Positions 8,450 to 17,280 of a DNA stretch of 33,440 nt are shown here, piece after piece. Made by a program: the position numbers and the translations under genes. The notes below the pieces were generated by a model. It saw only the letters and a program-made list of their open reading frames with translations, had not been told where the DNA came from and did no database searches. Location of the stretch: the NCBI GenBank assembly GCA_019218445.1, contig JAHUUM010000025.1, forward strand, positions 1-33,440, read 5' to 3'. Each line of letters opens with the position of its first letter. The stretch's first letter is position 1. The stretch comes from Weeksellaceae bacterium TAE3-ERU29. GTDB lineage: Bacteria; Bacteroidota; Bacteroidia; Flavobacteriales; Weeksellaceae.

Positions 8450-10651
8450 ATGAAAAAAGTTTTTATAAAAGTATCGTTATTTAATTTTCTGTTTTTGGGA
8501 AATCTTCTTTTTTCGCAAGAAAAAGGTAAAATAGATTTACCCGAAATTACTTTTCAAGCAGATGAACAGGAAAAAATATATGTGGAAGAAATAGATCCTG
8601 AGATGGCGAAAAATGCACCAACTCTTACGGGAAGTTTCACTGATATTTTAAAAACTTTACCTTATGTAAGTGTAAATACAGAATTGAGTTCTCAGTACAT
8701 GGTGCGTGGTGGAAATTATGACGAGAATTTAGTATATGTAAATGGCATTCAAGTTTATAAACCACAGTTGATTCGTAGTGGACAGCAAGAAGGCTTAAAC
8801 TTTTTAAACCCAAATATGGCTGCGAATGTAAACTTTATTCCCGGCGGTTGGGAGGCGAAATACGGCGATGCCATGAGTTCTGTTTTAGACGTGATTTATC
8901 GCAATCCTTCTCAGTTTGAATTGTCTTCTCAGTTGAGTTTAATGGGCGGTAATCTAACTTTCGGGACAACTAGTAAAAATAAAAAACTTTCGGTTTTATT
9001 GGGAGCAAGATATCTTAATAGGAATTTAATTATTAATTCTTTAGATACTGATTCGGAGTTTAATCCGCAATCTTATGACATTCAAACAAACATCAATTAT
9101 AAAATAAATCATCGTTGGTCGGTTGGGTTTATCGGGAATTTTAATAATACTTTGTTTGAACAAATTCCACACACGAGAGAAACTAATTTTGGAACTTTAA
9201 AAAGACCAATCAGTCTTTCAATTTATTATCGAGGAAACGAAAAAGACAGATTTAATACTAAATTTGGAGCATTTTCCACTCATTTCACGCCTAATAATAA
9301 TTGGAATTTAAGTTTAGATTTATTCACTTATCATACCATAGAACAGGAATATTTTGATATTGAAGGTGCTTATCTTATCAGAGAAATTAATCCGGAAACA
9401 GGCGACGCAAGTCCGTCTTTGGAAATAGGTGGGCAAATAGATCATGCGAGAAATGATTTAGATATGTTGGTTGCTGGAGTTCAGCACAGAGGAAAATATA
9501 AAATCGATAAAAATACAAATCTGGAATGGGGAATCTCTGCTCAAAAAGAGAGTATGAGAGATTTACAGAATGAATGGCAAATGATTGATTCCGCAGGGTA
9601 TAACATTCGTCCAAACCACTCAGAAAAATTATTTTTACCGGGAGAGGTAAATAAAGGAGATTTAAAATTAAATTACGCAATTAATGCCAAAAATGAATTA
9701 ACTGCAAATAGATATACTGCCTATTCTCAATGGAGTAAAAAGTTTTTCTGGAACGATGCTAAAGTATTATTTAATGCTGGTGCAAGAGCAACTTATTCAG
9801 ATTTAAATAAAGAATTAAATATTAGTCCAAGAATGCTATTTGCCATTCGTCCAGATTGGGTAACCAGTCAGTTATTTAGATTTTCAGCGGGATATTATGT
9901 TCAACCACCTTTCTATAAAGAATTAAAAAATCCGTACGGAGTTATAAATAAAGAAGTAAAATCTCAAAAATCAATACATTTTATTGCGGGACATGATTAT
10001 GAATTTTTGATGTGGGAGCGTCCGTTTAAATTTACTACCGAGATTTATTATAAAAACATGACAGATATAAATCCGTATTATATTGAAAATGTGCGGGTAA
10101 GATATACAGCAGAAAATAATGCCATTGGTAGAGCTTACGGAATAGACACTCGATTATATGGTGAATTTATTCCAGGGTCTGATTCTTGGTTGAGCCTTTC
10201 TTATGCTAAAGTTCAGCAAAATATAGACGGACAAGGTTGGATTGCTCGCCCTACCGAACCACGACTTAAAGCCTCTTTATTTTTCCAAGATTATATGCCG
10301 ATATATCCAAGTTTAAAAGTAAATGTAAATTTAATTTATGCTTCTGGTTTACCAAATGGAGCACCTTTATTTACGAATCCTTATGAATACACAAATTATT
10401 TACCCGATTACAAAAGAGTAGATATCGGACTTTCTAAAATAATTATTGATGCTGATAAGGATAAAAAGCTCAATGGATTTTTCTCTGGATTTAAAACTTT
10501 ATCGGTAGGATTAGATGTATTTAATGTTTTTGATATAAGAAACACCGTATCAAATCAGTGGGTTAGAGATGTAAATACTGCAACAGTTTATGGTGTTCCA
10601 AACCGAACTACAGGAAGATTTTATAATCTAAATGTAAATATGAGTTTTTAA
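8450..10651 (+). CDS. TonB-dependent outer-membrane receptor
   Basis: 733 aa. Signal peptide MKKVFIKVSLFNFLFLGNLL then FSQ. A plug domain follows directly (about residues 50-150: LTGSFTDILKTLPYVSV, YMVRGGNYDENLVYVNG, and FIPGGWEAKYGDAMSSVLDV). A long beta-barrel ends in the aromatic NLNVNMSF, as outer-membrane proteins do. The N-terminal carboxypeptidase-regulatory-like domain common in Bacteroidota receptors is absent, and there is no SusD partner. The substrate cannot be told. Spacing and its own promoter suggest an independent unit. Confidence 0.9.
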   Translation: MKKVFIKVSLFNFLFLGNLLFSQEKGKIDLPEITFQADEQEKIYVEEIDPEMAKNAPTLTGSFTDILKTLPYVSVNTELSSQYMVRGGNYDENLVYVNGIQVYKPQLIRSGQQEGLNFLNPNMAANVNFIPGGWEAKYGDAMSSVLDVIYRNPSQFELSSQLSLMGGNLTFGTTSKNKKLSVLLGARYLNRNLIINSLDTDSEFNPQSYDIQTNINYKINHRWSVGFIGNFNNTLFEQIPHTRETNFGTLKRPISLSIYYRGNEKDRFNTKFGAFSTHFTPNNNWNLSLDLFTYHTIEQEYFDIEGAYLIREINPETGDASPSLEIGGQIDHARNDLDMLVAGVQHRGKYKIDKNTNLEWGISAQKESMRDLQNEWQMIDSAGYNIRPNHSEKLFLPGEVNKGDLKLNYAINAKNELTANRYTAYSQWSKKFFWNDAKVLFNAGARATYSDLNKELNISPRMLFAIRPDWVTSQLFRFSAGYYVQPPFYKELKNPYGVINKEVKSQKSIHFIAGHDYEFLMWERPFKFTTEIYYKNMTDINPYYIENVRVRYTAENNAIGRAYGIDTRLYGEFIPGSDSWLSLSYAKVQQNIDGQGWIARPTEPRLKASLFFQDYMPIYPSLKVNVNLIYASGLPNGAPLFTNPYEYTNYLPDYKRVDIGLSKIIIDADKDKKLNGFFSGFKTLSVGLDVFNVFDIRNTVSNQWVRDVNTATVYGVPNRTTGRFYNLNVNMSF

Positions 10652-10652
10652 G

Positions 10653-10675
10653 AGAAAAATAATTACTATTTTTCT
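10653..10675. terminator. AT-only bidirectional terminator
   Basis: AGAAAAATA (10653-10661), a 5-nt loop, and TATTTTTCT (10667-10675) make a perfect 9-bp stem between convergent genes. It includes part of the stop codon of the small minus-strand gene. Confidence 0.5.
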
Positions 10676-10898
10676 AATTATCAATTTGTTTAATATCAAA
10701 CTGTCTTTGTTCCATTCTGTTTCTCATTCTCTCATTCATTCCTCTTTCGAATCCATCAATAAAAAGATAAGTCAATAATGCAAAAATAAGAATGTAATAT
10801 CCTATAATGATAAGCACTTTTTTGAGTGTAGAAAGTTTTTTACTAATGACAACAAAAATCATCGGTATTGAAAAAAGAAGAAGAAAAGTAAGTATCAT
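10674..10898 (-). CDS. small two-helix membrane protein, function unknown
   Basis: 74 aa, not recognised. Two hydrophobic segments (about residues 2-18 and 27-47) are separated by a short basic loop (SKKLSTLKK). A charged C-terminal tail is rich in Arg, Glu and Met (GMNERMRNRMEQRQ). The start is 3 nt after the DUF2071-protein stop, which implies cotranscription and translational coupling. No function is proposed. Confidence 0.65.
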   Translation of the reverse strand: MILTFLLLFSIPMIFVVISKKLSTLKKVLIIIGYYILIFALLTYLFIDGFERGMNERMRNRMEQRQFDIKQIDN

Positions 10899-10901
10899 TT
10901 T

Positions 10902-11627
10902 TTAGAGATTTAATTTATTCTTCCCCCATGCCACGACTTGTATTCCTTTAGAATAGTGAATTCTATCGGGTTGATTTTGAATCAAATTTTGAAATCTTGG
11001 ATAATCAAATATAAGCTTTTTCAGTTCAATATCGTTGGTTTCCCATTCCAAATGATGAATTTCAAATTCATTGATAGCCTTTGTGGGCGTATCTTGAAAA
11101 AGAGCATAACGCTCGGTCAGCCATTTGTCTAATTTTGTTTTTTCGTTGTTTTCTGCCCCTATTGAAAATTCAATTTCCAAATGGTCATCATATTGAGAAT
11201 TATTTGAAATATATTTATTTTCAGTTCTTTTAGTTTTTGAATAACGATAAGGAAGTTCCGAAATAGCTTTTGAAATCTGACAAGATAATTTTTTACCGCC
11301 CTCGATACTCAAAAAATAAACTCCACTTTTTCCGTTGGCTTTGACATACGTTCGGATATTAATTTCATCAAAATTAGAAATAGGAGAAAAAGATGGTAGA
11401 TATCTTGGTCGGATTTTCTCCATAGTAAAAGCCACTACCGAAACCCACGCTTTTCCGTCAAATAAATCAATTTCCAATTCATCGGGAACAAACTTTTGTA
11501 ACTCTAAAAGTTCAACTTGCCAATGCAGAAAAATCGCACGATTCCATTCTTGATAGAATTTCCAACTTTTATTAGGAATTCCCCAAGGTCGGTGGTCGGT
11601 TTGATTGAGTATCTCTTTGATTTTCAT
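10902..11627 (-). CDS. DUF2071 (YqjF-type) family protein
   Basis: 241 aa. Recognised from the family pattern: a Trp-rich N-terminus with RPWGIPNKSW and NRAIFLHWQVE, then LQKFVPDELEIDLFDGKAWVSVVAF and MEKIRPRYLPSFSPISNFDEINIRTYV. These are the hallmarks of DUF2071/YqjF proteins, which share an acetoacetate-decarboxylase-like fold. No enzymatic role is established for this group. It heads a two-gene unit with the small membrane protein downstream. No clear promoter could be picked. Confidence 0.85.
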   Translation of the reverse strand: MKIKEILNQTDHRPWGIPNKSWKFYQEWNRAIFLHWQVELLELQKFVPDELEIDLFDGKAWVSVVAFTMEKIRPRYLPSFSPISNFDEINIRTYVKANGKSGVYFLSIEGGKKLSCQISKAISELPYRYSKTKRTENKYISNNSQYDDHLEIEFSIGAENNEKTKLDKWLTERYALFQDTPTKAINEFEIHHLEWETNDIELKKLIFDYPRFQNLIQNQPDRIHYSKGIQVVAWGKNKLNL

Positions 11628-11734
11628 AGTTATATTTTCGTTATTTAAAAAGAATTTTCACACCAAAAACATCTTTTGTTCTTTTTAAATACACATTATT
11701 TTTTGAATTTAGAAAAGTGAGATATTTCTTAAAA

Positions 11735-11908
11735 TCATTCTTTTTTATTCAATCTTCTTATTGCAAAAAACAGAGCAATTGCGGTAAAGACAATAGCTTG
11801 CAGTAATGAGCTTTTCCAGCCAACTTTTATTACATAGAAATTAATCAGTAGGCTTATAAAAAAGAAGGCAATTAGGATCAGTATTGTGTATAATATTTTT
11901 TTATTCAT
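11735..11908 (-). CDS. 57-aa hydrophobic protein
   Basis: A short ORF of 57 codons, MNKKILYTILILIAFFFISL followed by a second hydrophobic stretch (SSLLQAIVFTAIALFFAI) and the basic tail RRLNKKE. Two transmembrane helices with positive ends make it look like a genuine small membrane protein rather than chance. It lies on the same strand as the DUF2071 gene, 108 nt upstream of it. Not recognised. An alternative is a non-coding AT-rich stretch, but the composition argues for coding. Confidence 0.55.
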   Translation of the reverse strand: MNKKILYTILILIAFFFISLLINFYVIKVGWKSSLLQAIVFTAIALFFAIRRLNKKE

Positions 11909-12073
11909 GGTTTGAAGTCAATTTAATAGTTTCTATAATTCTCATTAATAGTCATTTATTGAATTCTTTTTTGCTTTATTTGATTCGGCAGATTCAATCA
12001 ATAAATACTTTTGATTGTTTATAAAATTACAAAATATTTTTAATTAATATTTTGTTAATTGCAATTAATACAT

Positions 12074-12240
12074 AAATATACGGAATTATTCAATTTACTT
12101 CTATTAGAGATAAAAAGAGATTTTTATTTCAAAAAAACTTATTTCTCCAATAACTTCAGACTTTCTACCAAACAGATAAACTCTTTTCTTTCATAATCTT
12201 TATCTATTTAATATTGAATAACGGATTTCAAATTAGTATA
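12074..12240 (-). pseudogene. decayed copy of the VWA-lipoprotein gene 3' end and its flank
   Basis: Reading the minus strand from 12204 to the stop at 12139 gives DKDYERKEFICLVESLKLLE plus Lys. This matches the last 21 residues of the intact VWA gene (13882-15513) at 15 of 21 positions and ends at the same point. Upstream, in the same frame, N-K-VI residues still align, after an in-frame stop and loss of about five codons. Downstream of the stop the similarity continues: AAATATACGGAA (12074-12085) and CAATTTACTTCTATT (12091-12105) resemble the flank of the intact gene (AAATATACGTAA, then AATTTACTTCTATT). It is therefore a degenerate segmental duplicate of gene end plus flank. It holds the otherwise empty stretch between 11909 and 12255. 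Confidence 0.75.
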
Positions 12241-12255
12241 TATTGGTGGTTATTT

Positions 12256-13005
12256 TTAATAATCAAAATTTGAAGAATGCATATATTCAATAATTTCCTT
12301 TTTAGTCATATTATTGAATTTCTCGTAAATGTTTTCTATTTCTTGATGGTTGTCTTTTAGATTATAAAAAATCTTATACTTTGAATAACTTTTAGTTGTC
12401 GAATTTATTGGGTCAAAGTAAAAATATAATTTATGATTTTGAAATTGTAATTTATCCAATTCTATCCCTAAATTTCCATAAATAATAGGGTTAGGTTTTG
12501 ATTTCAAGTTTTTAATTTGATTTTCTCCAAAGTCTTTTAATATCAGCGTTACATCTTTTTTAGTTAAATCCATATTTATTTTTTTCGCCCGAAAAAAATA
12601 AATATCTCTACTTGTAAAAGGAAAGAAAGTTGCGTTATATTTCAGGCTTAAATATTTAAATATTTCTTTTTCATGAAGTAAACTATCTATTTTATGTGTA
12701 TTATCATCATAATAATTAGAAAATCTATCTCCATTTGCATCAAAAATTAAATCGCGGGAACTATAATTATCTAACGAATCATCTATATAAGATAACTTCA
12801 GTTTCTCGAAACGATTATTTGATATTTTGAATTTGTAAGGAATATAAGCTGTTATTTGGTTTCTTCCTATTACTTGTATTTTTATAGGAATATCTTTCTC
12901 TACAGGCAATTGCTTTAGTTCAATGGCTGGTTTTAAGTAAAAATAACCGATTGTTACTAAAGAAATGACAATAATTCCTATGAAAAATTTCTTTATTCTT
13001 TTCAT
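12256..13005 (-). CDS. membrane-anchored protein of unknown function
   Basis: 249 aa from the ATG at 13005. A TTG at 13023 is an alternative, preceded at 8 nt by AAAGGAG, an unusually good Shine-Dalgarno for this window. The N-terminus MKRIKKFFIGIIVISLVTIG is basic and then hydrophobic, a signal anchor. The rest is soluble, rich in Asn, Lys, Tyr and Phe, with no motif I know. It ends 15 nt before the decayed VWA-gene copy, and it lies with the 144-aa gene and a MITE-like element between the two VWA-tail copies. That placement suggests accessory DNA. No function assigned. Confidence 0.6.
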   Translation of the reverse strand: MKRIKKFFIGIIVISLVTIGYFYLKPAIELKQLPVEKDIPIKIQVIGRNQITAYIPYKFKISNNRFEKLKLSYIDDSLDNYSSRDLIFDANGDRFSNYYDDNTHKIDSLLHEKEIFKYLSLKYNATFFPFTSRDIYFFRAKKINMDLTKKDVTLILKDFGENQIKNLKSKPNPIIYGNLGIELDKLQFQNHKLYFYFDPINSTTKSYSKYKIFYNLKDNHQEIENIYEKFNNMTKKEIIEYMHSSNFDY

Positions 13006-13117
13006 AATTTCACCAATATTCAAGCATAATACTCCTTTAAAAGATTATCAAAACTTTATTTCTTCTATTCTCATTAAGGTCTATTTTCGTTAAATTTTTA
13101 TTATGGTATACTGAAAT

Positions 13118-13320
13118 TGCAGGTAACGGTTACGGCTATACGAAGTGCGGGAGTAAAAAAGCCTAAACTTTAATACTTACCCAAACCAAACAAAGCCTTG
13201 TATTTGGTTCTAAATTTATAAAACCACAACTAAAATACAAGGCTTTGCGTAAAAATGTACTGAATTTTGGTCTTAAAACTTCCCTCACATTTTGTATAGC
13301 CGATATTGTGTGCTATATCT
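13118..13320. mobile_element. MITE-like nested inverted-repeat element
   Basis: The outer arms CGGCTATACGAAGTGCGGGA (13133-13152, with GT following) and, on the other strand, CGGCTATACAAAATGTGAGG (read from 13302 down) are imperfect inverted copies about 150 bp apart. Inside is a perfect 15-bp inverted repeat, CAAAGCCTTGTATTT (13191-13205) and AAATACAAGGCTTTG (13233-13247). There is no ORF. The layout fits a small non-autonomous element or other dispersed palindromic repeat; the ends given are approximate. It fills the 332-nt gap between the two unknown genes. Confidence 0.6.
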
Positions 13321-13337
13321 TTTTTTCTGAGCAAGTT

Positions 13338-13772
13338 TTATTGCCAATAAAATTGCACAAGATTATTGTCAGATATTGCTTTTTTTAAGAAGTCGGTGCA
13401 AATATTAACCGTTGTCCAGTCCGAATCTTCAAATACGTTAGATGATATTAAGAGCTCTTTATTATGCAATAGAATATCAAATGTTCTTAAAATATGTTCA
13501 GGTTCAAAAAATATATCAACGTTTTCTCCATCTTCGAAACTACCTGCTTTCGTAAAAAAGAGAAAATCAGATTCTTTAAGTCCTAATTCTTCCAATAAAT
13601 CATTGTCTTCGATAAGATTATAAATTCCATCTGCCAATGGTTTTAATGTGTCGATGTACTCTACAAAAAAATTTTCTTTGATATCAAAATCCACCTTAAT
13701 GTAGTCTTGATTTGTCTCAACCACATAGCTGTCATCTTTTTTAATTCTGCTTAATGATAAATAAACTCCCAT
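13338..13772 (-). CDS. acidic cytosolic protein, function unknown
   Basis: 144 aa, begins MGVYLSLSRIKKDDSYVV and is strongly acidic, with no signal peptide or membrane segment. Small acidic single-domain proteins with this kind of start include immunity and toxin-neutralising families, but I cannot place it in one and see no toxin gene beside it. A perfect -7 box (TATATTTG) lies about 55 nt upstream on the same strand. Its promoter region is part of the sequence duplicated at 12074-12105. Not recognised. Confidence 0.65.
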   Translation of the reverse strand: MGVYLSLSRIKKDDSYVVETNQDYIKVDFDIKENFFVEYIDTLKPLADGIYNLIEDNDLLEELGLKESDFLFFTKAGSFEDGENVDIFFEPEHILRTFDILLHNKELLISSNVFEDSDWTTVNICTDFLKKAISDNNLVQFYWQ

Positions 13773-13827
13773 TTCTGTTTTTTTAGTTAAGATTATTTTG
13801 TTCTGTTATGATATTACACACAATAAG

Positions 13828-13835
13828 CAAATATA
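13828..13835 (-). promoter_or_regulatory. -7 promoter box of the 144-aa gene
   Basis: Reads TATATTTG on the minus strand, 55 nt before the start codon. The -33 element is not evident. Confidence 0.45.
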
Positions 13836-13881
13836 CGTAAATTTAATTTACTTCTATTTAATAAAGTAAATTATCAAAACC

Positions 13882-15513
13882 TTATTTACTTAACAACTCC
13901 GCACTTTCCACCAAACGAATAAACTCTTTTCGGTAACCGTCTTTATCTTCTCCTAAAGCATTTTTAGCTAAGTCGATAACTTGTTTCCAATTTGCATTCC
14001 CTTTATGTTTGGAGTCCCTCAAAAGCATTCCAAACTCTGCAACTGATGCCGAAAAACGGAAATTATCATTGGTTTTATTCAGAGGAAGCAAATTAAAATG
14101 AATAGGCTCTTTCACTAAAATACTTTTATCGCTTCCTGTCGGTTTTTTATAACGCATTTTCAAGAAAGCCAACTCTTTACCGCTTTTTGCTATTTTATTT
14201 AATTCCTGTGATTGATAACGAAGTCCGTTGCTATTTTTCCCGTCAGCAGGAACGATTTCATACAAAGCCGTTACCGTATGCCCCGCACCTATCTCGCCCG
14301 CATCTTTTTTGTCATCATCAAAATCTTCAGTATTGAGCATTCGGTTTTCATAACCGATTAAACGATATTCTTTTACATATTTAGGATTGAATTCAATCTG
14401 TAATTTTACATCTTTGGCAACGGTATAAAAAGTTCCACCAAACTCATTAACCAATACTTTTTTAGCCTCCATAATATTATCAATATAGGCATAATTTCCA
14501 TTTCCTTTATTGGCGATGGTTTCTACCATATCATCACGATAATTTCCCATTCCGTAACCTAAAACAGAAATATAAACACCGCTTTCACGTTCTTTTTCTA
14601 CCAAGCGTTGTAAGTCATCATTGGTATCCACACCCACATTAAAATCACCGTCTGTAGCTAAGATAATTCGATTGTTTCCGTTGGGAATAAAATTTTCTCT
14701 CGCTACTTTATACGCTAATTTCAAGCCTTCCCCACCTGCAGTAGAACCGCCTGCTTCTAATGATTCCAAAGCATCTAAAATCTTAGCTTTTTCTTTCACA
14801 AGAGTAGATTTCAAAACCAATCCTGAACTTCCTGCATATACTACAATCGCTACTTTATCATTGTTTTTTAGAGAGTTTAAAAGCAATTTAAAAGAAGATT
14901 TCAACAAAGGTAATTTATTAAGCTCGCCCATTGAACCCGAAACATCTATCAAGAAAACAATATTGGAAGGCGGTGTATCTTCCATTTTGATTTTTTTGGC
15001 TTGTAACCCGATTTGCAACAAATAATTTTTCTCATTCCAAGGCGCTTTACTCAATTGAGTTGAAACTCGGAAAGGCACATCGCTGTTTGCAGTCGGTTCG
15101 GGATAATCATAATCAAAATAATTAATCATTTCTTCAATACGAACAGCATCTTTATCCGGTAGATATCCGTTATTAATCATTCTACGAACGTTGCTATAAC
15201 TTGCTCTGTCCACATCTACTGAAAAAGTGGAAATCGGGTCTTTAGAAACTTCCTTAAAATTATTTTCATCGATAACTTTATGAGTTTCATGTTCAGGCAA
15301 ATTTGTTCTCATTTCTGCTGAAGGCATCTGAACTTTTCTGGATAAAGCACTTATATCCACTTTTTTAACTGGTCCTGTAGGGATTTCCGGTGGAGTTGGT
15401 GTATTTTGAGCCTTAATTGGCGGTGGTTCTACCGGCTCAGGCGTCACTTCTTTTTTAGTTTTACAACCAGCAACACTTGCTATAACAAATAGAAATAAAA
15501 TAAGTTTTTTCAT
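13882..15513 (-). CDS. VWA-domain lipoprotein (YfbK-like)
   Basis: 543 aa. The signal MKKLILFLFVIASVAGC carries a lipobox (VAGC) with Cys17 as the lipidation site, then a Pro-rich linker (about residues 24-48). An N-terminal von-Willebrand-associated region holds STFSVDVDRASYSNVRRMI. The VWA domain follows with a complete MIDAS: Asp190, Ser192 and Ser194 in DVSGSMG, Thr258 in GGSTAGGEG, and Asp288 in ATDGDFNVG. A C-terminal DUF3520-like region ends the protein. This order is that of the YfbK family, surface or periplasmic metal-dependent adhesion-type proteins of unknown role. Single gene with its own candidate promoter. A degenerate copy of its 3' end lies 1.7 kb away. Confidence 0.9.
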   Translation of the reverse strand: MKKLILFLFVIASVAGCKTKKEVTPEPVEPPPIKAQNTPTPPEIPTGPVKKVDISALSRKVQMPSAEMRTNLPEHETHKVIDENNFKEVSKDPISTFSVDVDRASYSNVRRMINNGYLPDKDAVRIEEMINYFDYDYPEPTANSDVPFRVSTQLSKAPWNEKNYLLQIGLQAKKIKMEDTPPSNIVFLIDVSGSMGELNKLPLLKSSFKLLLNSLKNNDKVAIVVYAGSSGLVLKSTLVKEKAKILDALESLEAGGSTAGGEGLKLAYKVARENFIPNGNNRIILATDGDFNVGVDTNDDLQRLVEKERESGVYISVLGYGMGNYRDDMVETIANKGNGNYAYIDNIMEAKKVLVNEFGGTFYTVAKDVKLQIEFNPKYVKEYRLIGYENRMLNTEDFDDDKKDAGEIGAGHTVTALYEIVPADGKNSNGLRYQSQELNKIAKSGKELAFLKMRYKKPTGSDKSILVKEPIHFNLLPLNKTNDNFRFSASVAEFGMLLRDSKHKGNANWKQVIDLAKNALGEDKDGYRKEFIRLVESAELLSK

Positions 15514-15539
15514 GAGGATGTATTTTTAAAGAGTTATAT

Positions 15540-15547
15540 CAAATATA
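15540..15547 (-). promoter_or_regulatory. -7 promoter box of the VWA gene
   Basis: Reads TATATTTG on the minus strand, 26 nt before the ATG at 15513. The -33 element is not clear. The remaining intergenic DNA up to asnS (about 250 nt) is AT-rich and shows nothing else I can name. Confidence 0.5.
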
Positions 15548-15775
15548 AGGAATTATATTTAGTTCTAAGCTAATATATACTTAGTAATTGTTTGATTTTG
15601 TATAGATTCGGTAATTGTAAAAGAGAAAGGGAATTAATATAAAACAAAAAATTGAGTAATCTTAACTAACTCTTTTTTAATTATATATTGAAAATACTTA
15701 AAATCTTAAGAAATTAAAATAGAATATTTTCTATGACAAAAATTATGCCTACATACATAATGTTGATTTTTTAAC

Positions 15776-15783
15776 TATATTTG
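15776..15783 (+). promoter_or_regulatory. -7 promoter box of asnS
   Basis: TATATTTG matches TAnnTTTG and lies 21 nt before the ATG at 15805. It argues against the in-frame TTG at 15781, which sits inside the box. Confidence 0.6.
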
Positions 15784-15804
15784 TATTCCAAAAAAAGCAT
15801 TCTA

Positions 15805-17253
15805 ATGATTAAATATTGCATATCAGATTTATTAAAGAAAGGAAAAGACGCAACACATGAAGAGGTTATAGTAAAAGGGTGGGTTCGCTCATTCCGAAGT
15901 AATCGTTTTATTTCTTTAAATGATGGAACAAGTTTAAAAAATATTCAAGTAGTAGTAGATTTTGAGAATTTTGAAGAGTCTCTATTGAAGAAAATAAGTG
16001 TAGGATGTTCTTTAAAAGTAACAGGTTCTGTGGTAGAAAGCCAAGGTAGAGGACAAGATATAGAAATACAGGCAAAGAAAATCAAAATTTACGGAGAAGC
16101 TAATCCGGAAGAGTTACAAGAAACGATTCTTCAACCAAAAAAACACTCATTAGAAAAACTTAGAGAACAAGCACATTTAAGGTTTAGAACTAATACTTTT
16201 GGTGCTATCATGAGAGTTCGTCATGCTTTAATGTTTGCGATTCATGATTATTTCAATCAAAAAGGATTTTGTTATGTAAATACGCCAATTATTACCGGAT
16301 CTGATGCTGAAGGAGCCGGTGAAATGTTCACTGTAACTAACTTTAAATTAGGAGAAGAACCAAGAAATGAAGAGGGGCTTGTAGATTTTAAAGAAGATTT
16401 CTTTGGTAAGAAAACTAATCTTACGGTTTCAGGGCAATTAGAAGCAGAAGCTGCTGCAATGGGCTTGGGAAAAGTTTATACATTTGGCCCAACTTTTAGA
16501 GCGGAAAACTCTAACACCTCCAGACACTTAGCTGAGTTTTGGATGATTGAGCCGGAAGTAGCGTTCAATGATTTGGATGATAATATGGATTTGGCAGAAG
16601 ATTTTATGAAGTATGTAATAAAGTATGCTTTAGATAATTGCCAAGACGATCTTCAGTTTTTAAATGAAAGATACGAAAAAATTCAACAAGAAAAACCGAA
16701 AAATGAACGTGCAGATTTAGGTCTAATTGAGCGTTTAGAATATGTACTAAATAATAAATTCGTTAGATTAAGTTATACAGAAGCAATTGACATATTAAAG
16801 AAAAGTAAGCCTAATCAGAAAAAGAAATTTAAGTATTTAATCGAAGAGTGGGGCGCAGATTTACAATCAGAACACGAACGTTATTTAGTAGAAAAGCACT
16901 TTAAATCTCCTGTGATTTTATTTGATTATCCGGCTAAAATTAAAGCATTCTATATGCGTTTAAATGAAGATAATGAAACAGTAAGAGCTATGGATGTTTT
17001 ATTCCCGGGAATTGGGGAAATTATAGGAGGATCTCAAAGGGAAGAAAGATTGGATGTTCTTAAAGAAAAAATGAAAGCTATGGGAGTGGATGAAGAAGAG
17101 CTTTGGTGGTATATAGATACACGAAGATTCGGAACAATTCCTCATAGTGGATTTGGTTTAGGATTAGAGAGGTTAATCTTATTTGTGACCGGAATGGGTA
17201 ATATTAGAGATGTTATTCCTTTCCCAAGAACACCTAAAAACGCAGAATTTTAA
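15805..17253 (+). CDS. asnS: asparaginyl-tRNA synthetase
   Basis: 482 aa from the ATG at 15805. An in-frame TTG at 15781 is rejected because it falls within the promoter -7 box. Class II synthetase charging tRNA-Asn. The N-terminal OB fold binds the anticodon ([19 protein letters not shown]). The catalytic domain has motif 2 ([20 protein letters not shown]) and motif 3 ([12 protein letters not shown]). The [15 protein letters not shown] stretch and the AEFWMIEPE sequence mark AsnRS rather than AspRS. rpoN follows after 27 nt and is likely cotranscribed. Confidence 0.97.
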   Translation: MIKYCISDLLKKGKDATHEEVIVKGWVRSFRSNRFISLNDGTSLKNIQVVVDFENFEESLLKKISVGCSLKVTGSVVESQGRGQDIEIQAKKIKIYGEANPEELQETILQPKKHSLEKLREQAHLRFRTNTFGAIMRVRHALMFAIHDYFNQKGFCYVNTPIITGSDAEGAGEMFTVTNFKLGEEPRNEEGLVDFKEDFFGKKTNLTVSGQLEAEAAAMGLGKVYTFGPTFRAENSNTSRHLAEFWMIEPEVAFNDLDDNMDLAEDFMKYVIKYALDNCQDDLQFLNERYEKIQQEKPKNERADLGLIERLEYVLNNKFVRLSYTEAIDILKKSKPNQKKKFKYLIEEWGADLQSEHERYLVEKHFKSPVILFDYPAKIKAFYMRLNEDNETVRAMDVLFPGIGEIIGGSQREERLDVLKEKMKAMGVDEEELWWYIDTRRFGTIPHSGFGLGLERLILFVTGMGNIRDVIPFPRTPKNAEF

Positions 17254-17280
17254 TTAATAAAAACGCACTATACTTTTTGT

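Noticed and set aside
14621-15025. 134-aa frame opposite the VWA gene
   Set aside because: Antisense shadow of a well-supported VWA domain, with no recognisable domain or promoter.
15781-15804. Upstream TTG start for asnS
   Set aside because: It lies inside the TATATTTG -7 box; the ATG at 15805 begins the normal AsnRS N-terminus.
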